Of a stretch of 64,000 nucleotides of DNA, positions 22,966 to 34,880 are shown piece by piece. The translations under genes were made by a program, and so were the position numbers. The DNA comes from Prosapia bicincta (lineage: Eukaryota > Arthropoda > Insecta > Hemiptera > Cercopidae): NCBI GenBank assembly GCA_036971475.1, contig JBAIZL010000003.1, positions 85,184,542-85,248,541 of the forward strand. The letters run 5' to 3'. The notes beneath the pieces are model-generated. The model was given only the letters and a program-made list of their open reading frames with translations, searched no databases and was not told the origin of the DNA. Each line of letters opens with the position of its first letter. The stretch's first letter is position 1.

Positions 22966-23712
22966 AACTGAAAAAATTAAGAAAAACCATACTGCTATTT
23001 GAATCAAGAATTGAACATAAAAATCAATACATAATAATATAAAATAAAAATCCGAGTAAAATATCGTTTAGTTTATAATTATCAAAACCTTTCCATCTTG
23101 GAAATAGTTTTTGTTCTTACTTTAAATAGTGAACTGGAAAACATTTCACACCTGTTTTACCCTTAGGCGCCATTGTCATACGTAGGGAGGAGGTAGGATA
23201 CAGCTACCTCCTTACATCCTGTCTCCTACTTCCTCCTAATTAACTCTTTAATTGTTTGCCTAATTGCTAGCACTTCTGCCATAAATTAGCTGCGTTCAGT
23301 CGAGAACAATATATTGTTGTGCTTTGTGTAATATTCAGCCAACCGTACCTAGGAGCAATACAGACTAATTGTCTCGTAAGCATCAATATTAAGGTAATCA
23401 TGTGGAAAGATGTTACATAAGTAAATAAAGTCAGAAGAATGGCAAGTAATTGCAAATTCTAATACTAATAATACGGAATATTTTATCAAAATATTTACAG
23501 AAATATAGTTTTTGTGTTTAGAAAGTAATGGTAAATATAATAAATTTACGGTTTACGTTTTGTAATTGGTTATATTTTAAAAAATGATATTTATTTTGAA
23601 ATTCTCATGTAGTAGGATAAATGTTTTTACAAACATTATTATTATGAAATTAAAACATAGTTTTTATATATAATGTTCAAAGCATTTTATTGGTACAATT
23701 ATCAACCATTTA
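22966..23712. other. Non-coding DNA
   Basis: AT-rich. At about 23,188-23,237 a purine-rich GGAGGAGGTAGGA stretch faces a complementary pyrimidine-rich one and could form a hairpin. Nothing else is seen. Confidence 0.4.
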
Positions 23713-26700
23713 AGCTTCGCCAATATCATAGATTCGTCAATATCATAGCTTCGTCAATATCAAAGATGCGTCAATATCATAGCTTCGTAAGTACCATTGC
23801 TTCGTGAATATCATAGATTCGTCAATATTATAGCTTCGTAAATATCTTAGCTTTCTTAATATCATAGCTTCGTAAGTACCATTGCTTCGTGAATATCATA
23901 GATTCGTCAATATTATAGCTTCGTAAATATCTTAGTTTCGTTAATATCATAGCTTCGTAAGTACCATTGCTTCGTGAATATCGTAGATTCGTCAATATTA
24001 TAGCTTCGTAAATATCTTAGTTTCGTTAATATCATAGCTTCGTAAGTACCATAGCTTCGTGAATATCATAGATTCGTCAATATTATAGCTTCATAAATAT
24101 CTTAGTTTCGTTAATATCATAACTTCGTAAGTACCATTGCTTCGTGAATATCGTAGATTCGTCAATATTATAGCTTCGTAAATATCTTAGTTTCGTTAAT
24201 ATCATAGCTTCGTAAGTACCATTGCTTCGTGAATATCATAGATTCGTCAATATTATAACGTCGTAAATATCTTAGTTTCGTTAATATCATAGCTTCGTAA
24301 GTACCATTGCTTCGTGAATATCGTAGATTCGTCAATATTATAGCTTCGTAAATATCTTAGTTTCGTTAATATCATAGCTTCGTAAGTACCATTGCTTCGT
24401 GAATATCATAGATTCGTCAATATTATAACGTCGTAAATATCTTAGTTTCGTTAATATCATAGCTTCGTAAGTACCATTGCTTCGTGAATATCTTAGATGC
24501 GTCAATATTATAGCTTCGTAAATATCTTAGTTTCGTTAATATCATAGCTTCGTAAGTACCATTGCTTCGTGAATATCGTAGATTCGTCAATATTATAGCT
24601 TCGTAAATATCTTAGTTTCGTTAATATCATAGCTTCGTAAGTACCATAGCTTCGTGAATATCGTAGATTCGTCAATATTATAGCTTCGTAAATATCTTAG
24701 CTTTCTTAATATCATAACTTCGTAAGTACCATTGCTTCGTGAATATCATAGATTCGTCAATATTATAGCTTCGTAAATGTCTTAGTTTCGTTAATATCAT
24801 AACTTCGTAAGTACCATTGCTTCGTGAATATCGTAGATTCGTCAATATTATAGCTTCGTAAATATCTTAGTTTCGTTAATATCATAACTTCGTAAGTACC
24901 ATTGCTTCGTGAATATCATAGATTCGTCAATATTATAGCTTCGTAAATATCTTAGTTTCGTTAATATCATAGCTTCGTAAGTACCATTGCTTCGTGAATA
25001 TCTTAGATGCGTCAATATTATAGCTTCGTAAATATCTTAGTTTCGTTAATATCATAGCTTCGTAAGTACCATTGCTTCGTGAATATCGTAGATTCGTCAA
25101 TATTATAACGTCGTAAATATCTTAGTTTCGTTAATATCATAGCTTCGTAAGTACCATTGCTTCGTGAATATCTTAGATGCGTCAATATTATAGCTTCGTA
25201 AATATCTTAGTTTCGTTAATATCATAACTTCGTAAGTACCATTGCTTCGTGAATATCATAGATGCGTCAATATTATAACGTCGTAAATATCTTAGTTTCG
25301 TTAATATCATAGCTTCGTAAGTACCATTGCTTCGTGAATATCTTAGATGCGTCAATATTATAGCTTCGTAAATATCTTAGTTTCGTTAATATCATAGCTT
25401 CGTAAGTACCATTGCTTCGTGAATATCGTAGATTCGTCAATATTATAGCTTCGTAAATATCTTAGTTTCGTTAATATCATAGCTTCGTAAGTACCATAGC
25501 TTCGTGAATATCGTAGATTCGTCAATATTATAGCTTCGTAAATATCTTAGCTTTCTTAATATCATAACTTCGTAAGTACCATTGCTTCGTGAATATCATA
25601 GATTCGTCAATATTATAGCTTCGTAAATGTCTTAGTTTCGTTAATATCATAACTTCGTAAGTACCATTGCTTCGTGAATATCGTAGATTCGTCAATATTA
25701 TAGCTTCGTAAATATCTTAGTTTCGTTAATATCATAACTTCGTAAGTACCATTGCTTCGTGAATATCATAGATTCGTCAATATTATAGCTTCGTAAATAT
25801 CTTAGTTTCGTTAATATCATAGCTTCGTAAGTACCATTGCTTCGTGAATATCTTAGATGCGTCAATATTATAGCTTCGTAAATATCTTAGTTTCGTTAAT
25901 ATCATAGCTTCGTAAGTACCATTGCTTCGTGAATATCGTAGATTCGTCAATATTATAACGTCGTAAATATCTTAGTTTCGTTAATATCATAGCTTCGTAA
26001 GTACCATTGCTTCGTGAATATCTTAGATGCGTCAATATTATAGCTTCGTAAATATCTTAGTTTCGTTAATATCATAACTTCGTAAGTACCATTGCTTCGT
26101 GAATATCATAGATGCGTCAATATTATAACGTCGTAAATATCTTAGTTTCGTTAATATCATAGCTTCGTAAGTACCATTGCTTCGTGAATATCTTAGATGC
26201 GTCAATATTATAGCTTCGTAAATATCTTAGTTTCGTTAATATCATAGCTTCGTAAGTACCATAGCTTCGTGAATATCGTAGATTCGTCAATATTATAGCT
26301 TCGTAAATATCTTAGCTTTCTTAATATCATAACTTCGTAAGTACCATTGCTTCGTGAATATCATAGATTCGTCAATATTATAGCTTCGTAAATATCTTAG
26401 TTTCGTTAATATCATAACTTCGTAAGTACCATTGCTTCGTGAATATCGTAGATTCGTCAATATTATAGCTTCGTAAATATCTTAGTTTCGTTAATATCAT
26501 AACTTCGTAAGTACCATTGCTTCGTGAATATCATAGATTCGTCAATATTATAGCTTCGTAAATATCTTAGTTTCGTTAATATCATAGCTTCGTAAGTGCC
26601 ATTGCTTCGTGAATATCTTAGATGCGTCAATATTATAGCTTCGTAAATATCTTAGTTTCGTTAATATCATAGCTTCGTAAGTACCATTGCTTCGTGAATA

Positions 26701-28897
26701 TCGTAGATTCGTCAATATTATAACGTCGTAAATATCTTAGTTTCGTTAATATCATAGCTTCGTAAGTACCATTGCTTCGTGAATATCTTAGATGCGTCAA
26801 TATTATAGCTTCGTAAATATCTTAGTTTCGTTAATATCATAACTTCGTAAGTACCATTGCTTCGTGAATATCATAGATGCGTCAATATTATAACGTCGTA
26901 AATATCTTAGTTTCGTTAATATCATAGCTTCGTAAGTACCATTGCTTCGTGAATATCTTAGATGCGTCAATATTATAGCTTCGTAAATATCTTAGTTTCG
27001 TTAATATCATAGCTTCGTAAGTACCATTGCTTCGTGAATATCGTAGATTCGTCAATATTATAGCTTCGTAAATATCTTAGTTTCGTTAATATCATAGCTT
27101 CGTAAGTACCATAGCTTCGTGAATATCGTAGATTCGTCAATATTATAGCTTCGTAAATATCTTAGCTTTCTTAATATCATAACTTCGTAAGTACCATTGC
27201 TTCGTGAATATCATAGTTTCGTCAATATTATAGCTTCGTAAATATCTTAGTTTCGTTAATATCATAACTTCGTAAGTACCATTGCTTCGTGAATATCGTA
27301 GATTCGTCAATATTATAGCTTCGTAAATATCTTAGTTTCGTTAATATCATAACTTCGTAAGTACCATTGCTTCGTGAATATCATAGATTCGTCAATATTA
27401 TAGCTTCGTAAATATCTTAGTTTCGTTAATATCATAGCTTCGTAAGTGCCATTGCTTCGTGAATATCTTAGATGCGTCAATATTATAGCTTCGTAAATAT
27501 CTTAGTTTCGTTAATATCATAGCTTCGTAAGTACCATTGCTTCGTGAATATCGTAGATTCGTCAATACTATAACGTCGTAAATATCTTAGTTTCGTTAAT
27601 ATCATAGCTTCGTAAGTACCATTGCTTCGTGAATATCTTAGATGCGTCAATATTATAGCTTCGTAAATATCTTAGTTTCGTTAATATCATAACTTCGTAA
27701 GTACCATTGCTTCGTGAATATCATAGATGCGTCAATATTATAACGTCGTAAATATCTTAGTTTCGGTAATATCATAGCTTCGTAAGTACCATTGCTTCGT
27801 GAATATCTTAGATGCGTCAATATTATAGCTTCGTAAATATCTTAGTTTCGTTAATATCATAGCTTCGTAAGTACCATTGCTTCGTGAATATCGTAGATTC
27901 GTCAATATTATAGCTTCGTAAATATCTTAGTTTCGTTAATATCATAGCTTCGTAAGTACCATAGCTTCGTGAATATCGTAGATTCGTCAATATTATAGCT
28001 TCGTAAATATCTTAGCTTTCTTAATATCATAACTTCGTAAGTACCATTGCTTCGTGAATATCATAGATTCGTCAATATTATAGCTTCGTAAATATCTTAG
28101 TTTCGTTAATATCATAACTTCGTAAGTACCATTGTTTCGTGAATATCGTAGATTCGTCAATATTATAGCTTCGTAAATATCTTAGTTTCGTTAATATCAT
28201 AACTTCGTAAGTACCATTGCTTCGTGAATATCATAGATTCGTCAATATTATAGCTTCGTAAATATCTTAGTTTCGTTAATATCATAGCTTCGTAAGTACC
28301 ATTGCTTCGTGAATATCATAGATTCGTCAATATTATAGCTTCGTAAATATCTTAGCTTTCTTAATATCATAGCTTCGTAAGTACCATTGCTTCGTGAATA
28401 TCATAGATTCGTCAATATTATAGCTTCGTAAATATCTTAGTTTCGTTAATATCATAACTTCGTAAGTACCATTGCTTCGTGAATATCGTAGATGCGTCAA
28501 TATTATAGCATCGTAAATATCTTAGCTTTCTTAATATCATAGCTTCGTACGTACCATTGCTTCGTGAATATCTTAGATTCGTCAATATTATAGCTTCGTA
28601 AATATCTTAGCTTCGTAAATATCATAGCTTCGTAAGTACCATTGCTTCGTGAATATCATAGATTCGTCAATATTATAGCTTCGTAAATATCTTAGTTTCG
28701 TAAATATCATAACTTCGTAAGTACCATTGCTTCGTGAATATCGTAGATTCGACAATATTATAGCTTCGTAAATATCTTAGTTTCGTTAATATCATAGCTT
28801 CGTAAGTACCATTGCTTCGTGAATATCGTAGATTCGTCAATATTATAGCTTCGTAAATATCTTAGTTTCGTTAATATCATAACTTCGTAAGTACCAT
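23713..28897. repeat. 17-bp satellite in 85-bp and ~850-bp higher-order units (left part)
   Basis: The basic unit is 17 bp with the pattern TTCGTNAATATCNTAGN. Five variants in fixed order make an 85-bp unit: TTCGTAAGTACCATTGC, TTCGTGAATATCGTAGA, TTCGTCAATATTATAGC, TTCGTAAATATCTTAGT, TTCGTTAATATCATAGC. A rarer marker, CTTTCTTAAT, falls at 24,701, 25,551, 26,316, 27,166 and 28,016. These spacings of 850, 765, 850 and 850 bp (10 or 9 pentamers) show a second level of higher-order repeat. Units near 23.7 kb are irregular, as at the edge of an array. The right part continues at 34,880 after a retrotransposon insertion. Confidence 0.97.
28886..28897 (+). repeat. Target-site duplication, left copy
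   Basis: CGTAAGTACCAT is repeated exactly at 34,880-34,891, directly after the poly(A) tail. The satellite unit was cut between ...CCAT and TGC. Confidence 0.9.
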
Positions 28898-29347
28898 ACC
28901 CTAGCCTAACACTACACCACTCACAAAAACATACACACACACATACACACACCAACACAATCTATACACATTTCAAAACTTACATCTTCGCTTAGGGAAT
29001 TTTGACTGGTCAGAACCGTTGCGCGTTGGGAGTGCTGAAAAGTCCAGAGCGTGACAAACTCTGGTCTGGGACGCTGATGTGAGCTTGCTCTGCCGAAGAC
29101 GTAAGCGCGGTTTCTGGTCTACCAGCCGCTTCGGTCCTTGGTCAGGGAGTGTCCGCGGTGCACGGGTGTCGGAGCCCGTGCACAGTATTACGAGTCCTCG
29201 ACTGATGCCCATCCAGTCGAGCTAAGGAGAAAAGCTATAGGCCTCAGAGTTCTGAGGGTTGGAAATGATCTTAATGTGATCCAAGGGTGTACCCGTTCCT
29301 ATAGTCTCGCCCGTAACGCTTGACACGATGGCTGGCAAAAAATATTT

Positions 29348-30757
29348 ATGGATTCCAAAACCACGTCAAATATGACTAGTTTAAAAAGAACACGCCAGGA
29401 TTCTCCTGACGATATAATTACTAAAGATTTGAGTAAAAAGTTGATGGTGGCAACGTCACAGACATTGCCATCAGCAAAGTACTTAGTTGTATCTAGTGCC
29501 GAAGAAGGGAAAGATCTTTCCAAAGTTTCTCCTTTCCTGATCAACAAGGCTATTACTGCCTGTGCTGGAGGTCCAGTAGCCTCTATTAAGAAACTCAGAA
29601 ACGGAACACTGTTAGTTGCGACTTCCACCGAGAGACAAACATGTGCTCTATCTAAAATGACCTCTTTCTTTGATCAGGTCAAGGTATCTGTGGCTCCCCA
29701 TAGATCCTTGAATTATTCAAAGGGGGTTATCACATGTAGGGATTTAATGTACCTTCCGGTTGATGAAATTAAATCCGAACTCTCGTCTCAGTCAGTTACG
29801 AACGTTGTCAATATAATGAAAATGGACAAAGGAGAAAAAGTAGCAACAGCTTCTTTTATCGTCACTTTTGGAAAGCCGGAAATACCCGAATACTTACATG
29901 CAGGTTACCAAAGGCTCTCAGTGAGACCATACGTGGCTAACCCTAGGCGCTGCTTCAAGTGCCAGCGATTTGGGCATATCAGCTCTACCTGTTCGAAGCA
30001 GAACGTATGCGGTATATGTAGCGTTGAAGGCCATGATGATAAGGAATGTGTCAATTCTCCGAAATGCGCCAACTGTGGTGGTGACCACCCAGCGCGATCC
30101 TACAACTGCCCTACTTTTAAGGAAGAGAAAGCTATCCTAGGCATCATGGCGAAAGACAAGCTGTCGTTTCCAGAGGCCAAAAAACTCTATAGATCTACTC
30201 AGCCGAAGGCAGACAGTAAGACTTATGCCGCTACTCTGACCGCTTCCAAATCGTCCTGTAACAACTGTGCCGAGCTGTCGAAAAAAATTGAAGTTCTAAC
30301 TGAACAAGTTTCTCGCCTTTTGTCCATAGTCACGAATGGTCCGTCCTTGAATTTGGTACAACCTGCAGCAACGGAAAATGTTTTACCTCGTGTACCTGTC
30401 CCTTCCACTGGGGGGATTGGAACACGAAATAAATCACTAAGCGAGCCTTGTGTTTCTGTGCAGAAGATATTATCAACGGGTAATAAACCTTCTGTGCAGA
30501 AGACGGAAAAATCCAAACCACGTAGACCAGTGTTACGACAGACCACATCGCCACCGTCATTACCGGGCATTAAGAAAAATGCTAACAAAGGAGGGAATGT
30601 GAAAACTACCCCTCCTAAACCCAAAACTTCCTCAGATTCCATCCCTGAACGGGTGGATATGGAATCTGAGAAATGTAAGCCTGAGACGTCTAAAAACGTC
30701 CCAGGCAAGAAAGGAGAGAGCACCAATGGGTGTCAAATAAACCCTTTGCTAAGCTAA
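29348..30757 (+). CDS. ORF1: gag-like RNA-binding protein of non-LTR retrotransposon
   Basis: The 469-residue protein would bind the element's RNA and help form the particle that carries it to the target. Residues about 44-195 (KYLVVSSAEEG ... KKLRNGTLLVATS ... VRPYVANPR) fit the RRM-like domain that precedes the knuckles in jockey/I-type ORF1 proteins. Three zinc knuckles follow: C202-x2-C-x4-H-x4-C215, C221-x2-C-x4-H-x4-C234, and C240-x2-C-x3-H-x6-C254. The rest is basic and rich in S, T, P and K, probably disordered. The start ATG at 29,348 is the first in this frame after the untranslated region and gives a family-typical length. The stop at 30,755-30,757 lies only 3 nt before the ORF2 ATG, so ORF2 may be translated by reinitiation. 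No disruption is seen. Confidence 0.93.
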   Translation: MDSKTTSNMTSLKRTRQDSPDDIITKDLSKKLMVATSQTLPSAKYLVVSSAEEGKDLSKVSPFLINKAITACAGGPVASIKKLRNGTLLVATSTERQTCALSKMTSFFDQVKVSVAPHRSLNYSKGVITCRDLMYLPVDEIKSELSSQSVTNVVNIMKMDKGEKVATASFIVTFGKPEIPEYLHAGYQRLSVRPYVANPRRCFKCQRFGHISSTCSKQNVCGICSVEGHDDKECVNSPKCANCGGDHPARSYNCPTFKEEKAILGIMAKDKLSFPEAKKLYRSTQPKADSKTYAATLTASKSSCNNCAELSKKIEVLTEQVSRLLSIVTNGPSLNLVQPAATENVLPRVPVPSTGGIGTRNKSLSEPCVSVQKILSTGNKPSVQKTEKSKPRRPVLRQTTSPPSLPGIKKNANKGGNVKTTPPKPKTSSDSIPERVDMESEKCKPETSKNVPGKKGESTNGCQINPLLS

Positions 30758-30760
30758 TAA

Positions 30761-33700
30761 ATGTCTTTGCTTAGGAAGTCAGTGATACAATGGAACGTCA
30801 ACGGTGTTAGGAGTCACATAGAAGAACTTAAAGTACTCGTGCGAGATGTGTACCCAATGTTTGTATGTCTACAGGAGACACATCTCCACGAATCGCATAA
30901 TTTCCATTTAAGGGAGTATTCAGTTTTTAGATCGGACTTCGTTACAGAAGAACGAGCTAGAGGTGGCGTAGCCATCCTAGCCCGTGACTGTATCGATGCT
31001 GTTTCTCTAAACTTAATAACTCCTTTACAAGCAGTAGCCGTTCAAACAGCTGTCCCGTATAAAATCACTGTGTGTTGTGTCTACTTGCCACCACAAGAAA
31101 ACCTGCATCACAGTGATTTAGTGAATTTAATAAGCCAGTTACCAACTCCGTTCTTATTGGTAGGGGATTTTAATGCCCACCATTCGTCTTGGGGATCTCC
31201 GACTAGGAACTCTCGAGGTGACCTTGTTGAGAGTGTGAGAACGGAACTAGACCTATGTCTGCTAAATGACGGTTCCCCTACTCATTTGGCAGCATCTACT
31301 GGTGGATGGACAGCTATTGACCTATCGATTTGCAGCCCTCAATTAGCTACTAGATGCACGTGGTCGGTACTCAATGATTTGTATGGAAGCGACCATGTGC
31401 CTATTAAGATCAGTTTATGTGACTCCCAACCCTGTTATGCTCGAAATTCCAGTTGGATTTTACGAAAAGCCAACTGGGACTCCTACTCGAATTACCTTGT
31501 ATCACTTGACATGGATTATCTGACACCCATTGATGAATATATAGAAAATTTTACAAAAGCAATTTTAAATGCCGCTGAAAAGACCATTCCGAAATCGTCT
31601 ACGAATCCACGCCGACCGCCTGTGCCGTGGTGGAACGATGAATGCACAGAAATCCTCCGTTTACGACGAAGAGCTCTTAGGAGATTTAAACGACACCCAA
31701 CGAATGGAAACCTTCAGGAATATAAAATACTCCGTGCGAAAGCACGGAGGATATTTAGGCTGAGTAGAAAGAACTCTTGGGAACAGTACATTAGCACAAT
31801 TAGACGAACAACTCCGTCTTCCACAGTGTGGAGGAAACTAAGATCAGTTTGTGGTACTTTCACTCCGTTGCCAGCCATTGCGCTGAAGCAACCGGATGGA
31901 AGAATAATCTCAAACCGTGATGATATTGCTAATGTACTTGGTAAATCATTTTCTAACTTTTCTGCTACTACAGCCTACAATAGATTATTCCAGATTTATA
32001 AACTGAAGGAAGAAGCAATACCGTTTACTGTTGGTTCGTCTGGGGACTCTCCTTTAAACACTCCTTTCTCTATAGGGGAATTGGAGTCAGCTCTTGCGTC
32101 AACGAAGGATTCTGCACCAGGTCCTGATTCCATTGTGTACTCCATGCTAAAACATCTACCATCATCGGCGAAACTTGTCCTCCTTCGAGTATACAATCGT
32201 TTATTCGAGGAGCGCTCTTTCCCTGATGCATGGTTAGAATCGACTGTAATTCCTCTTTTGAAGCCAGGTAAAGACAAAACCAATCCCAGTAGTTATAGAC
32301 CTATATCCCTTACAAGCGTCTTATGCAAACTACTGGAGAAGAAGGTCAACCGCCGTCTTGTCTGGTACCTAGAAACCAATGACCTTATTTGCAACGAACA
32401 GTGTGGTTTCAGGCAAGGACGATCATCCGTTGACCAATTGGTTTTGTTAGAATCCGCTATTCAAGATGCCTTTCTCTTGCGTCAAACACTCGTTGCTGTT
32501 TTCTTCGACCTTGAGAAGGCATACGATATGGCATGGAAAAGAGGAATTCTGAACACTTTAAAATCATGGGGTATACAAGGGAATATCCTAGCATTCATCG
32601 CTAACTTTCTTTCTAATAGATCTTTCCGCGTTCGACTTGGAGGCACGTATTCAAACAGCTATACACAAGAGAATGGTGTACCGCAGGGCAGCGTGCTGAG
32701 CGTCACGCTATTTGCCGTTGCAATAAATAGTATCATCAGCAATATACGATCTCCGGTACACTGTTCCCTTTTTGTGGATGACTTTTGTATATATGTGCCT
32801 GCTCGTAGTATGGCAACTGCGGAAAGATCTTTGCAGTTAGCAATAAGTAGATTAGAGGAATGGTCACGAACTACAGGTTTTAAATTCTCTACTTCGAAGA
32901 CCCAGTGTGTAGCATTTAGTCGTCGTAGGCAACACCAGGAGCCGATCCTTTATCTTGATGGGGTTCAGCTTCAAACCACGGATAGTGTTCGATTTTTGGG
33001 TCTTTTATTTGATAAAAGACTCTCATGGGGTCCACATGTTCGTGATTTGAAGTTGAGATGCAGCAAGAAATTGGATATGCTAAGAGTCCTTAGTGGAACG
33101 AATTGGGGAGCAGACAGAACTAGTATGCTTCGATTTTATCGCGCAGTCGTTAGATCGCTCATAGATTATGGTTGTCAAGTCTACTCATCTGCACGACCTA
33201 CAATTCTGAAAACTCTTGATACCATCCACCACTCTGGACTTAGACTGGCTACTGGTGCATTTAGAACTAGCCCAATCCCTAGTCTTCTTGTCGAAGCTGG
33301 GGAACCTGCCCTTTCTAGACGACGTCAGATGCTACAAATATCTTACGTTTCTGTTCTTCGAAGCAAACCCAACCACCCGGCATTTGAAATAGTCTTTAAT
33401 AATAAGTTAAATCAAGTGTACAATGCACGTCAACATTCGACCGCTCCATTTGGCATACGAACTTTAAGAATATTGGATGACCTTGAGTTGCAACTTCCAA
33501 CTATGTTTGAACGACAAATGTGCTATCTACCTCCATGGATAATAAAAACGCCGCACTTCAATTTCTCATTGTCCAGTTATATAAAACACGATACTCCTGT
33601 TGTGGTCTACCACCAGGAATTTTCATCCATTTATAAATCTCACCAACACAGTGAAATTATTTTCACTGATGGATCTAAACTGGACAATGGCGTTGGGTGT

Positions 33701-34456
33701 GCGTTTTATGCATCTGGTTGTACCTACACGTACGGATTGCCCTCAGCTTGCAGTGTTTTCACGGCAGAACTATTTGCTATTTTTAAAGCTTTGACCGTCA
33801 TTCAATCTCGATCTTCTCATTATCTTTTGTGTTCGGATTCCAAAAGTGCTCTTCGGGCTCTTCAGGATGTTTTCTCTAACAACCCTTTAGTTGGGGACAT
33901 TTTGTGTGCTGTACACAGGCTTCAATTGAGGGGTGTGGGGGTAACTTTCTGTTGGGTTCCTGGACATTGCGGAATACTTGGAAACACAAAAGCGGATGAA
34001 GCGGCGAAGAAAGCTACAAGTTTGGTGGCTCTTACTCAACTGGTTATGGCATCTGATTATGTGTGTTTCGCGAAACAATTATTGCTCGCTGCTTGGAATG
34101 ACGAGTGGCATACCGTGATTCACAATAAGCTGAGGGAAATTAAAGATACCGTCCGTCCATGGAGGTCTTCAATTCGTTCAAAACGTAGGGAGGAAGTGGT
34201 GGTTACACGCCTTCGCGTTGGCCACTCTTTTGCAACTCATGGATATTTGATGAGGCGTGAAGATCCACCAATATGCCAATATTGCGGTGATATCTTCACA
34301 ATAAAACATATTTTGGTAGATTGTGTTAGTGTAGGCAATGTTCGTGCCCTTTTTAATTTAAAAGGGAGTTTGAAGGTGGTGCTAAGGGACGATGCCTCGG
34401 CCATTGACCGAGTCATCGCTTTCTTGCACCACTTGAAAATATTTTTTAAAATTTAA
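30761..34456 (+). CDS. ORF2: endonuclease-reverse transcriptase-RNase H
   Basis: The 1231-residue polyprotein would nick chromosomal DNA and copy the element's RNA at the nick (target-primed reverse transcription). The endonuclease is at about 8-220: QWNVNG (10-15), QETH with E39, GDFNAHH (135-141), GSDHVP (209-214). The reverse transcriptase is at about 450-760: SYRPISL (511-517), GFRQGRSSVDQL (549-560), FFDLEKAYD with D583, GVPQGS (639-644), and FVDD (671-674), a variant of the usual F/YADD that keeps both catalytic aspartates. RNase H is at about 965-1090, with D970 in FTDGS, E1003 in TAELFA, D1026 in CSDSKSAL, and H1069 and D1079 in WVPGHCGILGNTKADEAA. A C-terminal knuckle C1172-x2-C1175-x7-H1183-x4-C1188 follows. 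All expected catalytic residues are present and there is no frameshift. It starts 3 nt after ORF1. Confidence 0.97.
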   Translation: MSLLRKSVIQWNVNGVRSHIEELKVLVRDVYPMFVCLQETHLHESHNFHLREYSVFRSDFVTEERARGGVAILARDCIDAVSLNLITPLQAVAVQTAVPYKITVCCVYLPPQENLHHSDLVNLISQLPTPFLLVGDFNAHHSSWGSPTRNSRGDLVESVRTELDLCLLNDGSPTHLAASTGGWTAIDLSICSPQLATRCTWSVLNDLYGSDHVPIKISLCDSQPCYARNSSWILRKANWDSYSNYLVSLDMDYLTPIDEYIENFTKAILNAAEKTIPKSSTNPRRPPVPWWNDECTEILRLRRRALRRFKRHPTNGNLQEYKILRAKARRIFRLSRKNSWEQYISTIRRTTPSSTVWRKLRSVCGTFTPLPAIALKQPDGRIISNRDDIANVLGKSFSNFSATTAYNRLFQIYKLKEEAIPFTVGSSGDSPLNTPFSIGELESALASTKDSAPGPDSIVYSMLKHLPSSAKLVLLRVYNRLFEERSFPDAWLESTVIPLLKPGKDKTNPSSYRPISLTSVLCKLLEKKVNRRLVWYLETNDLICNEQCGFRQGRSSVDQLVLLESAIQDAFLLRQTLVAVFFDLEKAYDMAWKRGILNTLKSWGIQGNILAFIANFLSNRSFRVRLGGTYSNSYTQENGVPQGSVLSVTLFAVAINSIISNIRSPVHCSLFVDDFCIYVPARSMATAERSLQLAISRLEEWSRTTGFKFSTSKTQCVAFSRRRQHQEPILYLDGVQLQTTDSVRFLGLLFDKRLSWGPHVRDLKLRCSKKLDMLRVLSGTNWGADRTSMLRFYRAVVRSLIDYGCQVYSSARPTILKTLDTIHHSGLRLATGAFRTSPIPSLLVEAGEPALSRRRQMLQISYVSVLRSKPNHPAFEIVFNNKLNQVYNARQHSTAPFGIRTLRILDDLELQLPTMFERQMCYLPPWIIKTPHFNFSLSSYIKHDTPVVVYHQEFSSIYKSHQHSEIIFTDGSKLDNGVGCAFYASGCTYTYGLPSACSVFTAELFAIFKALTVIQSRSSHYLLCSDSKSALRALQDVFSNNPLVGDILCAVHRLQLRGVGVTFCWVPGHCGILGNTKADEAAKKATSLVALTQLVMASDYVCFAKQLLLAAWNDEWHTVIHNKLREIKDTVRPWRSSIRSKRREEVVVTRLRVGHSFATHGYLMRREDPPICQYCGDIFTIKHILVDCVSVGNVRALFNLKGSLKVVLRDDASAIDRVIAFLHHLKIFFKI

Positions 34457-34799
34457 TACATAAATATATATATTTTTTTTAATTTTATTTATACATATAA
34501 TTCTCTGTGTTTCTTTTATTTATTTTAATTAAATTTATTTTCTGTTATTGTTATTGAGATTTATTTATTGCTAAATTGTTACCTATTATTGTTTTACATA
34601 TTATTTATTTACTGTTATATTGTTGTTTGTTGTTATTTTGTTATTTAGTTTTTAAGAATTTTCTCATTGTTATATTGTTGTTTTTTGTTTTTTATTGTTG
34701 GGGTTTTTTGTTTTGAAATTTTTTGTTGTATTTTTTTATTTGTTTATTTATTAATTTATTTGATTTAATTGAAAACATTGCGTTCCGTGTTAGATTTTG

Positions 34800-34834
34800 T
34801 TTGGCGATGATAACCAAAATTGGTTTTTCGCCAG
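34800..34834 (+). other. 3'-terminal hairpin of the retrotransposon
   Basis: Just before the poly(A), TTGGCGA...TCGCCA and the inner ACCAAAATTGGT can pair to form a two-part stem-loop. Placed at the 3' end, it may serve as the recognition structure for the element's own reverse transcriptase, as 3' structures do in other non-LTR elements. That role is inferred. Confidence 0.5.
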
Positions 34835-34837
34835 GGG

Positions 34838-34879
<42 letters not shown>

Positions 34880-34880
<1 letters not shown>

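Larger units (their letters stand above)
28898..34879 (+). mobile_element. Full-length non-LTR retrotransposon (I/jockey-type with RNase H)
   Basis: This 5982-bp element has a 5' untranslated region of about 450 bp, ORF1, ORF2, a T-rich 3' untranslated region and a 42-A tail (34,838-34,879). A 12-bp target-site duplication flanks it. Both ORFs are intact, so insertion is recent and the copy could still be active. The domain order (gag-like zinc knuckles; then apurinic-type endonuclease, reverse transcriptase, RNase H and a CCHC knuckle) is that of the I superclade. The exact clade (for example I or Nimb) needs a tree. It is GC-richer than the surrounding satellite. Confidence 0.97.

Noticed and set aside
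23713..28897. CRISPR-like array
   Set aside because: Units are contiguous with no unique spacers, and the context is eukaryotic. It is a satellite.
30223..30726. 167-codon minus-strand gene
   Set aside because: Antisense shadow of ORF1 of the retrotransposon.
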